Positions 7,384 to 15,644 of a stretch of 64,000 nucleotides of DNA are shown here, piece after piece. The DNA lies in contig NZ_JARVRX010000001.1 of NCBI RefSeq assembly GCF_030209435.1, forward strand, positions 372,001 to 436,000, read 5' to 3'. This DNA is from Mycolicibacterium sp. lyk4-40-TYG-92. Its GTDB lineage: Bacteria; Actinomycetota; Actinomycetes; Mycobacteriales; Mycobacteriaceae. How positions within the stretch are numbered: the first letter of the stretch is position 1; each line of letters begins with the position of its first letter. Made by a program: the position numbers and the translations under genes. The notes below the pieces were generated by a model. The model saw nothing but the letters and a program-made list of their open reading frames with translations. It had not been told where the DNA came from and did not search any database.

Positions 7384-7645
7384 GAGCGGTTCCCCGGCTG
7401 GAGATCTCAGCGGCGAGGCCGCGTGAGCAGGTTCGCCCACCTCCAGCGCTGCTTGCCCGCAGCTGCCGGTCGAAAATGGCGGCAGTCGTCACAACGGACA
7501 CATTCGGTGCCCGCTCGGTAGTGCTCGTGGCAGGCGCGTTCATGGCCACAGATGCAGACGCCGACGCTCACCAAGACAAAGTTACCCCCGCGAACAGAGA
7601 AATCTCGCAATGCGAACGACACGGCGTTGGCGGGGTCGGAGAGCC

Positions 7646-8479
7646 CTAGCTCGGAATTCGGCTGCGGTAACTCAGGCGGACCAGCCCGCGACCGCGCACC
7701 TCATGCACCTCGGAGTCCCACGCGCGGTCGGTGCTGAGTCGGCTGCAGGCTGCCATCCACGCCGCGTGTTCGCTTGCGGACACGGTGGCGTACAACTTCA
7801 TTTCCGATATGCAGAACGGGTAGAGAAGGCCTGCGGCGACGGCCTCCCACGTTGCGGCGGACACACCGGGGGTATGTGGTGACCTGTAGTCGTCGAGCAC
7901 CACGACGGCTCCAGCCGTGGCGTGTGCGACGGCCAACGCGATGTCTGCGCAGACACTGTCGTAGGCGTGACTTCCGTCAATGTGGAGAAAGCGAAATGAC
8001 CTGCTCGTGATCCGGTCCCGAAGTTGTGTGGAAGGGCAGATCTCCACTTGCGGACGGTCTTCGTGAAACCGGCCGTAGTGGTGATAGAAGCGGTCGGCTG
8101 TCAGCCCGTCATAGGCCGCCATGCCCTCCTGTGGGGCTCCGAAATTGTCGGGATCCGCCCCGAACAGATCGCAGACCACCAACTGATCTTCATCTCGGAG
8201 TGCATATCCCAGCAGAATCGTGCTTCGACCTTGATAGCAGCCTATCTCGAGGATGTCTCCCTTGGTTGCCTCGGAGAGTTGACGACCCAGCATGAAATCG
8301 AATAGCCGGAAGTCTGTCGCGGAGAACCAACCGGGAACCGTTCGTGAATATGAAACGTAGTCCTCGGCGCCCGGAAGGTTGAGGGCGGCCCGGCTGGTTC
8401 GTCTTTCCAGTACGCGGTTTGCTACGGCCAGTACTTCGGCCGTCGCTTGGGTGTTGGCAATCCTCTCGAGAATCTGCAC
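7646..8479 (-). CDS. Class I SAM-dependent methyltransferase
   Basis: The protein has 277 residues. The GTG at 8479 is preferred because it follows GAGGAAAGAG at good spacing; the open frame upstream is not supported. The SAM-binding motif I is L-E-I-G-C-Y-Q-G (77-84), with an acidic V-V-C-D-L-F strand about 25 residues later and an F-L-H-I-D-G-S-H-A-Y-D motif near 165-175. That last pattern is typical of the Methyltransf_24/cephalosporin-hydroxylase group, often found in glycan and glycopeptidolipid loci. A sugar O-methyltransferase role is inferred from context. It is divergent from the SGNH lipoprotein gene. Confidence 0.75.
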   Translation of the reverse strand: MQILERIANTQATAEVLAVANRVLERRTSRAALNLPGAEDYVSYSRTVPGWFSATDFRLFDFMLGRQLSEATKGDILEIGCYQGRSTILLGYALRDEDQLVVCDLFGADPDNFGAPQEGMAAYDGLTADRFYHHYGRFHEDRPQVEICPSTQLRDRITSRSFRFLHIDGSHAYDSVCADIALAVAHATAGAVVVLDDYRSPHTPGVSAATWEAVAAGLLYPFCISEMKLYATVSASEHAAWMAACSRLSTDRAWDSEVHEVRGRGLVRLSYRSRIPS

Positions 8480-8641
8480 CGACGTCTCTTTCCTCGGTAT
8501 CGCCCATCGCTGCCGGGAACGGCTCAATACGCAGTGCCGACACCACATGATCGGCGAATTGCGTTGATATGAAGCCGGAGTAGGCGATATGCCGGCATCC
8601 GCATAGACTACCCACACGGTGTTGTTTTCAGGAAGGAATGC

Positions 8642-9634
8642 GTGAGCAAATCCCCTGTGCGAGGTCTGGCTTTGTGGATTGTCATCAGCATCGCTCTGGT
8701 GACAATGATTGCTGGCTGCGGCCGATCAGGGAGTGCGGCCAGGCCACCGTCAGTAACGATCGACAGCATTCCGGCCACCGATAGCCAGGTCACCGCCGCG
8801 GTGAAGGAAGCGGAAATCGCGAAAGACATCCCGCCGTGGATCACCCCTGAGCAGCTCGTCAAATCGGCCGAGGATGACAGCAGTTTGTGGGCTGTTCCTG
8901 GCTGTAACCCCGATTACGAAGTCAGCGCGCTCGCGGATATCAAGTCGTGCACTCTCGGAGCAGTCACCGGAACGCGGACGATGGTGGTGTTGGGTGACTC
9001 GAACGCATCGATGTGGGCACGTGGGCTGGACTTCGTCGGCCGACGCACAGGCTGGCGAATCATCGTGTTGGCCAAGGACAATTGCGGTCCCGCGACGATG
9101 ACCTATTACCAGTGGCAGCTAAAGCGAGACTTGACGGAGTGCAACGACTGGCAGCGGTGGCGGATGGATCAGGTCAGGTCGCTCAAGCCTGATGTGGTGC
9201 TCCTGGCGGGCTGGTACGACGGCGACAAGGGCATCGCCGGGCCGGACCGGACGTTCACGCCAGAGATTTGGCGCGACGCGTTGGTGGACACCATCCACCA
9301 GGTGCCGCCCGGCGTCAGAACGGTTCTGTTCGGGGATATTCCGCACATCACCAAACCTGCCGGGGAGTGCCTGGCACAGAACTCGGGCAATATTTCTCAT
9401 TGCGCCGAGAAAGCGGGCGACGTTGTTCCGGCCTATGCCAACGATGCCCTCAAAGCTGCGGCCGCTGCTACGGGTGCCCTCTATATCGACGTCACCCGTT
9501 GGTTCTGCGCGCAGACCTGCCCGGTGGTGATCGAGGGCATAGTCGCCTACTCGGGCATCTATCACACGACCCACGACTACGCCCGTTATTTGTCGGGTGT
9601 GCTAGCCGCTGCGCTGCAAACTGCGATGGAGTGA
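8642..9634 (+). CDS. SGNH-domain lipoprotein (OafA-type SGNH module)
   Basis: The protein has 330 residues. The GTG start follows AGGAAGG. A lipoprotein signal ends in I-A-G-C (Cys26), so the protein should be tethered outside the cytoplasmic membrane. The catalytic block I is V-L-G-D-S-N-A-S (Ser nucleophile near residue 119) and the domain ends with a H-D-Y-A-R-Y-L-S block. This is the SGNH module that normally forms the C-terminal half of acyltransferase-3 proteins such as OafA. The convergent neighbouring acyltransferase-3 gene lacks that half, so the two products may form a split O-acyltransferase acting on a surface glycan. Confidence 0.8.
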   Translation: MSKSPVRGLALWIVISIALVTMIAGCGRSGSAARPPSVTIDSIPATDSQVTAAVKEAEIAKDIPPWITPEQLVKSAEDDSSLWAVPGCNPDYEVSALADIKSCTLGAVTGTRTMVVLGDSNASMWARGLDFVGRRTGWRIIVLAKDNCGPATMTYYQWQLKRDLTECNDWQRWRMDQVRSLKPDVVLLAGWYDGDKGIAGPDRTFTPEIWRDALVDTIHQVPPGVRTVLFGDIPHITKPAGECLAQNSGNISHCAEKAGDVVPAYANDALKAAAAATGALYIDVTRWFCAQTCPVVIEGIVAYSGIYHTTHDYARYLSGVLAAALQTAME

Positions 9635-9654
9635 CCGCCGGTCGCGCGTCGGGG

Positions 9655-10962
9655 TCAAAAGAGGCGCAGTGGCAAGCCGACACAAGCCTGTTCCGCGATC
9701 ACGACCGCGAGAATCGTCACCACGAAAACGGGGAAGATGCATAGCGATAGCAGTGGGCGTGTCGACAAGTACCGAGATTTCCAAATCGGCTTTTCGACCG
9801 ATACATAGCTGACCAACGCCAACAGCAGCGTGGCTCCGACCAGTCCGGTGCGCACCGGAGCCGTCAGCGGCGTCGCCCAGTACTGCTCGGCGATCGTGAA
9901 CACCGGCCAGTGAATCAAATAGATGCTGTAGGACATTGACCCGATCCACTGGAAGCCGCGGTTGCCCAACAGGACACCGGGCGTGCGCCGGCTGGGAGAC
10001 GCACCCGAGGCGATCAGCAACGCGCTGCCGATCGTCGGTAGCGCGACGAGCGTGCCAGGGTAAGGCGTGGATGCATCGAATTGCACTGCAGCCCAAGCAA
10101 TTAATGTCATTCCAAGCCAGCCCAGGGGTGCCGTCCATTTGTCGCTGAGGAGGCTGCGGAGTTTGGGTCCGAGGAGAAAGGTCAGGCAACCGACGCCGAG
10201 CTCGCAGGCACGTGCCGCGCTGGAGAAGTAGGCGGCCGTCGCATTGGCGGAAGTCAGGTGGACCGACCAACCGTACGAACAGATGATCACCGCGGCCATC
10301 ATGCCGGCGAGCGCCGGTGTGAAGCGGCGCCGGCCGAATCGGAGAGCGAGGAGGCACAGGGCGGGATAGACGAGATAGAACTGCTCTTCGACAGCCAGCG
10401 ACCAGTAGTTCTGGAGCGGGGACGCAGGCATCCGCGCCTGGGCATAATCGGTGCCGATGGCGATGAAGTGGTAGTTCGACACGAAGAAGGCCACTGAAAC
10501 CGCGTCTCTGCCGGTTGCGAATCCGCGAACGAACCCGAGTGCGCCGTAGGTCGCGGCAACGGTCAACACGGTGACGAGTCCAGCGGCCGGCAGAATGCGC
10601 CGAGCACGCCTGGCATAGAAGCGCGCCAACATCTTCCGCGGGTCGAATCCGTTGTCGCGCACCAGCACACCGGTAATGACGAACCCCGAGATCACGAAGA
10701 AGATATCGACGCCGACAAACCCGCCGGAGAATCCGGGGACGTGTGCATGGCACAGGACGACCAGGGCCACCGCCACCGCGCGCATGCCGTGGATATCTTT
10801 GCGGAACGCGACGGTTGGCGACTTCTCCGACGGCCCCGCAGTGGCGCTCGGACCGGGAGCTGCGGGGACTGGCCGGGCGTCTGCCGATGGCCCGACGATG
10901 CGGCTTTCTCTGGTTGCCACAAGCTCTCCCATCGTGGCCGGCAGCTCGCTGATTTTTGGCAT
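9655..10962 (-). CDS. Acyltransferase-3 family membrane protein (OafA/WecH-like)
   Basis: This 435-residue protein has a proline/alanine-rich N-terminus of about 50 residues, then about ten membrane helices. The D-I-H-G-M-R-A-V-A-V motif opens the first helix, H-A-H follows in it, and V-G-V-D-I-F-F-V-I-S-G-F and W-S-L-A-V-E-E-Q-F-Y are family hallmarks. Such enzymes transfer acyl groups across the membrane onto sugars. The C-terminal SGNH domain found in long members is absent; a lipoprotein with that domain is encoded convergently 20 bases away. The start at 10962 (ATG after TTG) is uncertain; 10932 is an alternative. Confidence 0.85.
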   Translation of the reverse strand: MPKISELPATMGELVATRESRIVGPSADARPVPAAPGPSATAGPSEKSPTVAFRKDIHGMRAVAVALVVLCHAHVPGFSGGFVGVDIFFVISGFVITGVLVRDNGFDPRKMLARFYARRARRILPAAGLVTVLTVAATYGALGFVRGFATGRDAVSVAFFVSNYHFIAIGTDYAQARMPASPLQNYWSLAVEEQFYLVYPALCLLALRFGRRRFTPALAGMMAAVIICSYGWSVHLTSANATAAYFSSAARACELGVGCLTFLLGPKLRSLLSDKWTAPLGWLGMTLIAWAAVQFDASTPYPGTLVALPTIGSALLIASGASPSRRTPGVLLGNRGFQWIGSMSYSIYLIHWPVFTIAEQYWATPLTAPVRTGLVGATLLLALVSYVSVEKPIWKSRYLSTRPLLSLCIFPVFVVTILAVVIAEQACVGLPLRLF

Positions 10963-11050
10963 CAATTGTGCGAGCTGGCGATGAATGCCATGCTGTCACG
11001 CTACGATCGCGCATGTAGCCAAATTTGCTGGAGAGTGTCGGAGTGAGACG

Positions 11051-11878
11051 GTGACAGTGATACCGATCCTGCTTTACCACTCGATTTCCGATGCCCCGGA
11101 ACCGTGGATCGCGCCGTATGCGGTTTCGCCGGCGACGTTCGCTCAACACCTGAACCTCGTCGCGGAGAGTGGCCGCACGGCGCTGACGGTGTCAGAGTTG
11201 GGCGCTGCGTTGTCGGGGCACGCGAGCCTGCCGCAGCGCCCGGTGGTGATCACCTTCGACGACGGTTTCGCCGACTTCGTGGGTGCGGCGGAGATTCTGG
11301 CGGAGCGGGGGCTGCGCAGCACGCTGTATGTCACGACCGGTGCACTCCAGGGACGCCCGCGCCCCGCGAAAATGGCGCTTCCACCCGCTCCGATGTTGGA
11401 CTGGGCCGAGCTCGACCACCTGATGGAACTGGGTGTGGAAATCGGTGCGCACTCCCATACCCACCGGCAGCTGGACACCCTGCGCGCAGGTGAGGTCGCC
11501 GAGGAGCTCCGGCAGTCGAAGGACATGCTCGAGCAGGCCTGTGGTCGGCCCATACCGAGTTTCGCTTACCCGCACGGCTTTCAGAGCCGACAGACCCGCA
11601 GGTTGGTCGCCGCGGCCGGCCACGCGTCGGCATGCGCGGTGATGAACGCATTCAGCTCTGACGGCGACGACATCTTCGCGCTCGCCAGGCTGACGGTAGC
11701 GGCGACGACGACCCCCGAGCGCATGGCGGCCTGGCTCTCCGGCGGCGGAGCACGGATCGCGCCTTACCGGGAGACGTTGCGAACGACGCTGTGGCGGTGG
11801 GGCCGACAACTCGGTGGGCCGATGACCGACATCGCAGTCCTTGGCAAGCGTCCGATGCGCGCTGGTCGAGGGCGGTGA
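11051..11878 (+). CDS. Polysaccharide deacetylase (CE4/NodB domain)
   Basis: The protein has 275 residues from the GTG at 11051, which follows a GGAGTGAG site and gives the usual start I-P-I-L-L-Y-H-S-I. Motif 1 is T-F-D-D-G-F (68-73; catalytic base and metal Asp) and motif 2 is H-S-H-T-H (134-138; metal His pair). A S-F-A-Y-P-H-G motif follows near 175. No signal peptide is seen, so it may act on a cytoplasmic lipid-linked sugar. It removes acyl groups from amino sugars or related glycans. The next glycosyltransferase gene follows after 4 bases. Confidence 0.85.
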   Translation: MTVIPILLYHSISDAPEPWIAPYAVSPATFAQHLNLVAESGRTALTVSELGAALSGHASLPQRPVVITFDDGFADFVGAAEILAERGLRSTLYVTTGALQGRPRPAKMALPPAPMLDWAELDHLMELGVEIGAHSHTHRQLDTLRAGEVAEELRQSKDMLEQACGRPIPSFAYPHGFQSRQTRRLVAAAGHASACAVMNAFSSDGDDIFALARLTVAATTTPERMAAWLSGGGARIAPYRETLRTTLWRWGRQLGGPMTDIAVLGKRPMRAGRGR

Positions 11879-11882
11879 TCGT

Positions 11883-13172
11883 GTGACACCTGGTGTAGTT
11901 TCGGCCCTGGAGCCCGCAATGAAAGCACGCGAGGCACCCACGTGGGAATCGGCGAAGTGGGTTGGGGCGCTGGATCTTCCGGCGACTTTCGCGCCATCCA
12001 TCAAACTCGTTGACGGGGATGGCTACGGCACCGCGCGGCTCTTGGTCCGACGAGACCGCCGGCCGGTCGCCTTCTTGGAGATCGGTATCGCCGACAGTCA
12101 GATCGACGGTGCCGAACTTGACGCGCTGGTGTCGGTATGGAACTCCGGGCCGTCGTCGGAACACTTCTCCGGGGGGCCGGCCCATCCTCCGTTGGTCTCC
12201 GTGGTGATCTGTACGCGTAATCGCGCGGAACTCCTGAAGGAAGCTCTCGGTTCGGTGTTGATGTGCGACTACGCGAACTTCGAAGTCATCGTGGTCGACA
12301 ACGCGTCGGACGATGACTCCACGCTGCGGTACGTCGACGGACTTGCCGACCCGCGTGTCCGAGCCATCTCAGAGCCTGTGCCAGGGCTTTCGGGCGCACG
12401 GAATGCCGGAATCAAATCTGCCCGTGGGGAATTGATCGCTTTTACCGACGACGATGTCGTCGTCGACAAGATGTGGCTGCTGTGGTTCGACATGGCGATG
12501 CGATCCGAGCCGGAGGTCGGCTGTGTGACCGGCCTCGTGCCCAGCGGGGAGTTGCGAACACCCACCCAGTGGATGTTCGAGAAGCAGGTGCACTGGTCGA
12601 ATCTGACGAGAGAACGCTTCCACATGTCCGCGCCACCTGCGGGCAATCGACTCTTTCCGTTCCAGGTCGGGGTGTACGGCGCCGGCGCGAACTTCGCGAT
12701 GCCACGGTCGGTGCTTCTGGAACTCGGCGGTTTCGATGAGGGTCTGGGGATCGGATCACCCGCCGGCGGTGGCGAAGACATCGACATGTTCGTTCGCGTA
12801 CTACTCGATGGTCGTCCGCTGATCTACGAGCCGGCCGTGATCGCATGGCACCGCCACCGATCCGACCTGGCCGCGCTCGCTGCCCAGGCACATGGTTACG
12901 GTCTTGGACTAGGTGCCTGGCTCACCAAGGTGGCGTGCGATCGCAAGTTGCGGCCGATGGCCCTGAAACGGATGTGGGACGTGGCATTACACATGCGCGG
13001 CATGATGAGCGCCCCAGAAGTCGAAGGCGTGGAGCAACCTGCCGGGCTGCGGCGCACGCAGATTGCCGGATTGCTGCGCGGGCCATTGGCCTATGCACGG
13101 TCGCGCCGACAACACCGCCGCGCGCGTCCGCTCGCCGGCCAATACACCAGCCGTCTCGAAGGTCTTGGATGA
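11883..13172 (+). CDS. Family 2 glycosyltransferase with N-terminal accessory domain
   Basis: The protein has 429 residues from the GTG at 11883; ATG 11919 is an alternative. An N-terminal domain of about 90 residues precedes the GT-A domain, which opens with V-S-V-V-I-C-T-R-N-R (105-114) and has the metal site T-D-D-D at 188-191 and a W-H-R-H-R motif near 330. The same architecture forms the second half of the 785-residue fusion at 20413-22770. The donor and acceptor are unknown. It sits between the deacetylase and a methyltransferase with which it overlaps (ATGA), so the three form one operon. Confidence 0.85.
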   Translation: MTPGVVSALEPAMKAREAPTWESAKWVGALDLPATFAPSIKLVDGDGYGTARLLVRRDRRPVAFLEIGIADSQIDGAELDALVSVWNSGPSSEHFSGGPAHPPLVSVVICTRNRAELLKEALGSVLMCDYANFEVIVVDNASDDDSTLRYVDGLADPRVRAISEPVPGLSGARNAGIKSARGELIAFTDDDVVVDKMWLLWFDMAMRSEPEVGCVTGLVPSGELRTPTQWMFEKQVHWSNLTRERFHMSAPPAGNRLFPFQVGVYGAGANFAMPRSVLLELGGFDEGLGIGSPAGGGEDIDMFVRVLLDGRPLIYEPAVIAWHRHRSDLAALAAQAHGYGLGLGAWLTKVACDRKLRPMALKRMWDVALHMRGMMSAPEVEGVEQPAGLRRTQIAGLLRGPLAYARSRRQHRRARPLAGQYTSRLEGLG

Positions 13173-13930
13173 AAGGTATTCGAGTGCAAAGCGACGTACA
13201 GATAACGGCGGTGCAGCGAGCCGGGCAAGCGCTTCAGAAGATCCCGGCCGCGCATGGCGTGGCGGTGCTGGGGCTACAGCTTGCCGGGCGCGCGCGACGG
13301 CCAGGTCAGTTGGCTCGATACCTGCGCGCTGTGCCGCCGGACAAGCGGAAGTTGTCGCTCGGCGCGGGCGCGATGACGCTTCCAGGCTGGTTGTGTACGG
13401 ATCTCGTGCCCGTGAAGCCGTCGGTCATGTACCTCGATGCCGCAAAGCAGTGGCCCATTCCCTCGGCGTCATTTCGATACATGTTGTGCGAGCACATGTT
13501 TGAACAGGTACCGTATGATGTCGGTCTACGGGTTCTGCGAGAGGCCCGGCGTGTCCTGCAACCGGGTGGCGTGCTCCGACTGTCGACGCCCGACTTGAAC
13601 GTCGTTCGTTCGCTGCCAGATTCGACTGAGGCTGACGTGCTGGAATACGTTCGGTGGAGTAACCGTACTTTCGGCACACCCGCCGAGCGCGCCGACATGG
13701 ACAGCCCTGTGCACACGTTGAATCGGGTGATGCGGGCCTGGGGACACAGCTACATCTACGACGAAGCGACACTACGGAATGCGTTGCAGCGATCAGGATT
13801 TCAGGAGATCAGACGCTGCGGACCCGATATGTCGGAGCACACGGAGCTTCTCGGTGCGGATCGTCATGCCGCGTTGGTCGGCGACACACCCAACCGGGTG
13901 GAATCGCTGATCGTGGAAGCCACTGTGTGA
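13169..13930 (+). CDS. SAM-dependent methyltransferase-like protein
   Basis: This 253-residue protein starts at an ATGA overlap with the glycosyltransferase. It has the Methyltransf_11 layout: K-L-S-L-G-A-G near residue 65, then a P-S-A-S-F-R-Y-M-L-C-E-H-M-F-E segment, R-E-A-R-R-V-L-Q-P-G-G and R-L-S-T-P-D. The glycine-rich motif I is shortened to L-G-A-G, as in WcaG/WsaE-type glycan-locus methyltransferases. Probable role: methylation of the polysaccharide made by this locus. Confidence 0.75.
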   Translation: MKGIRVQSDVQITAVQRAGQALQKIPAAHGVAVLGLQLAGRARRPGQLARYLRAVPPDKRKLSLGAGAMTLPGWLCTDLVPVKPSVMYLDAAKQWPIPSASFRYMLCEHMFEQVPYDVGLRVLREARRVLQPGGVLRLSTPDLNVVRSLPDSTEADVLEYVRWSNRTFGTPAERADMDSPVHTLNRVMRAWGHSYIYDEATLRNALQRSGFQEIRRCGPDMSEHTELLGADRHAALVGDTPNRVESLIVEATV

Positions 13931-13948
13931 CGTGTGGAAGCGCCTTGA

Positions 13949-14605
13949 TCAGCGGGGCCCGGCCGGCATCTCTGTTTCGGCCAGAGCCAGCGATTCCGCT
14001 CGGGCCACGTCGATTTCCATGCCGCGGTAAGCGATGAAATCGAAGCTGCCGGCAAAGCTGATCACCCGCGCCGGTACCCCGGCGACCACGGCACGGTCGG
14101 CAACATGTTGCGTGACCGCGGCGTTCGTCCCGATCGCTACGTCGTTTCCTACCTTGACCGGTCCGCACACGGTGGCGCCGGCCCCGACGAACACCCGGTC
14201 ACCGATCACGGGTGTACCGCGGCGCTCACCGCGGCCAGCGACACCGATCGTCACGCCCTGCGACAGGCTGACATTGCTGCCGAGCACCGCGTCACCGCTG
14301 ACGATCACTCCGCTGAAGTGGTCGATATGCAGGCCAGGACCGATCAGCGCCCGGGGTCCGATCGAGATGCCCGACCACATTTCCACGAATCTCTGCAGGA
14401 TCAGCAGCGGTATGCGGGCAGCGAGATAAAGCGGACCGCGGCCGTTCCACACCCAATGAGCAACTCGAAAATGCACCGAAGCGACCGTTCCCGGCGAAAG
14501 GTAGAGGTTCGCCGCCGTCGGTCGGCGGTCGGTTACGCGGTATCTGTCCAGGTCCGCTCGCAGGTCAGCCCACGCGCGCGACCACGGATGCGGATCGGCG
14601 GGCAC
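13949..14605 (-). CDS. Hexapeptide-repeat acetyltransferase (serine acetyltransferase-like)
   Basis: This 218-residue protein starts at a GTG. An alpha-helical N-terminal part is followed by a left-handed beta-helix of hexapeptide repeats from about residue 85 (I-G-P-R-A-L-I-G-P-G-L-H-I-D-H). The D-H and the later S-L-S-Q-G-V-T-I-G and G-T-P-V-I-G-D motifs match the SAT/CysE-like fold that binds acetyl-CoA. In a glycan locus it is more likely a sugar O- or N-acetyltransferase than a cysteine-pathway enzyme. It is the last gene of the minus-strand flippase operon, 51 bases after the GH16 gene. Confidence 0.8.
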   Translation of the reverse strand: MPADPHPWSRAWADLRADLDRYRVTDRRPTAANLYLSPGTVASVHFRVAHWVWNGRGPLYLAARIPLLILQRFVEMWSGISIGPRALIGPGLHIDHFSGVIVSGDAVLGSNVSLSQGVTIGVAGRGERRGTPVIGDRVFVGAGATVCGPVKVGNDVAIGTNAAVTQHVADRAVVAGVPARVISFAGSFDFIAYRGMEIDVARAESLALAETEMPAGPR

Positions 14606-14656
14606 GATGGCAACTTTATCTGAATCTGCGCCGCCCAGTTGATGATCGCCGCAAGC

Positions 14657-15544
14657 TCATCGGTAGAGCCTGATCCAGTCCACGACCATCTGTTTGGGCA
14701 GTACACCGGGCGTGAGTGGACCAGGCCAGTCGCCGCCGACAGCCACGTTCAGGACAGCGAAAAACGGCCCGTCGTACACCCATTTCCAACCCTGCCGGAG
14801 ATGATCCGCACTGAAGCCGGCGACCTGGTTGTCATCTATACCCATGATCACTCGCCGTGATTGCTTGTACATCCAGTACGTGTGGAACTCGTCGACCAAG
14901 TTGCGGGATGCCTTCGTAGATTGCAATTGGACATCGCCGTCAGGTCCTGCCTGCCGGGTATCACTGGGGGGACCGTGAATGGTGAAATACGCCAACGAGC
15001 CATCGTTGATGAACTCCACGATGTCGATCTCACCGCACGCGGGCCATCCCGCGGTGCGCAGAGAACTTCCGAGCATCCAGAACGCAGGATGAAGACCTTG
15101 CCCCGCCGGCATTTTGATGCGCGCTGCGATCAATCCATCCGTCAATTGCGTCTTGCCTTCGGTATTTATGCGCGCAGACGTGACACGCCCGTCCGTGGTG
15201 GTCGCCTCCAGGACTAGGTGGCCCGCGCCATCCTGGCGGACGTTGGCCGGGTCGGCGGTATATGCCTGTGTTTCCTTGCCATTGCCCCACCGATTGCCGA
15301 TGTCGATGTTCCACATGCGCGGGTCGGGAGGCGCATTCACCCCTCCACTGAAGTCGTCCTCGTCGGAGAGCGTGAGTTTCGACAGCAGGCTGGACAAGGT
15401 GGTGCTGTTGATCGGATTGGTCGTCACCGGATCACTCGGCGTCGGATCGGCCAGGCATGCTGATGTCAGCAGGGTGACCGCGAGGAGCGCCGCATGGCGC
15501 ATCACCCGGAACGTCCGCCGGATGTCAGTGTCCGACGACGGCAT
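14657..15544 (-). CDS. Glycoside hydrolase family 16 lipoprotein
   Basis: The protein has 295 residues from the ATG at 15544, which follows TTGGAG. The lipoprotein signal ends in L-L-T-S-A-C (Cys near residue 30). The GH16 active-site motif G-E-I-D-I-V-E-F is intact (E-x-D-x-x-E), as are the M-W-N and the C-terminal D-W-I-R-L-Y strands of the jelly-roll fold. GH16 enzymes cut or transglycosylate beta-1,3/1,4-glucans and galactans, and often trim the polymer made by their own exopolysaccharide locus. It would act outside the membrane. The gene overlaps a 35-codon ORF by 20 bases. Confidence 0.9.
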   Translation of the reverse strand: MPSSDTDIRRTFRVMRHAALLAVTLLTSACLADPTPSDPVTTNPINSTTLSSLLSKLTLSDEDDFSGGVNAPPDPRMWNIDIGNRWGNGKETQAYTADPANVRQDGAGHLVLEATTTDGRVTSARINTEGKTQLTDGLIAARIKMPAGQGLHPAFWMLGSSLRTAGWPACGEIDIVEFINDGSLAYFTIHGPPSDTRQAGPDGDVQLQSTKASRNLVDEFHTYWMYKQSRRVIMGIDDNQVAGFSADHLRQGWKWVYDGPFFAVLNVAVGGDWPGPLTPGVLPKQMVVDWIRLYR

Positions 15545-15632
15545 CGTAGACTCCAAGTGATACGAACAGCACAACCAGTAGAGCCATCACGAGAAGCACG
15601 GTCCTGGCGCTTCGCGCGTATCGGTCACCCAT
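15525..15632 (-). CDS. 35-residue single-helix membrane peptide
   Basis: ATG at 15632 follows a TTGGAG ribosome-binding site. The product has a basic N-terminus (G-D-R-Y-A-R-S-A-R) and one hydrophobic helix (T-V-L-L-V-M-A-L-L-V-V-L-F-V-S-L-G-V), and ends 8 residues later. It begins 12 bases after the large membrane protein stops, and its end overlaps the GH16 start by 20 bases, so it fills the only gap in this operon. A small membrane partner of the flippase/polymerase-like proteins is a reasonable guess; it resembles no family I know. Confidence 0.55.
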   Translation of the reverse strand: MGDRYARSARTVLLVMALLVVLFVSLGVYDAVVGH

Positions 15633-15644
15633 GATGCACTCCAA

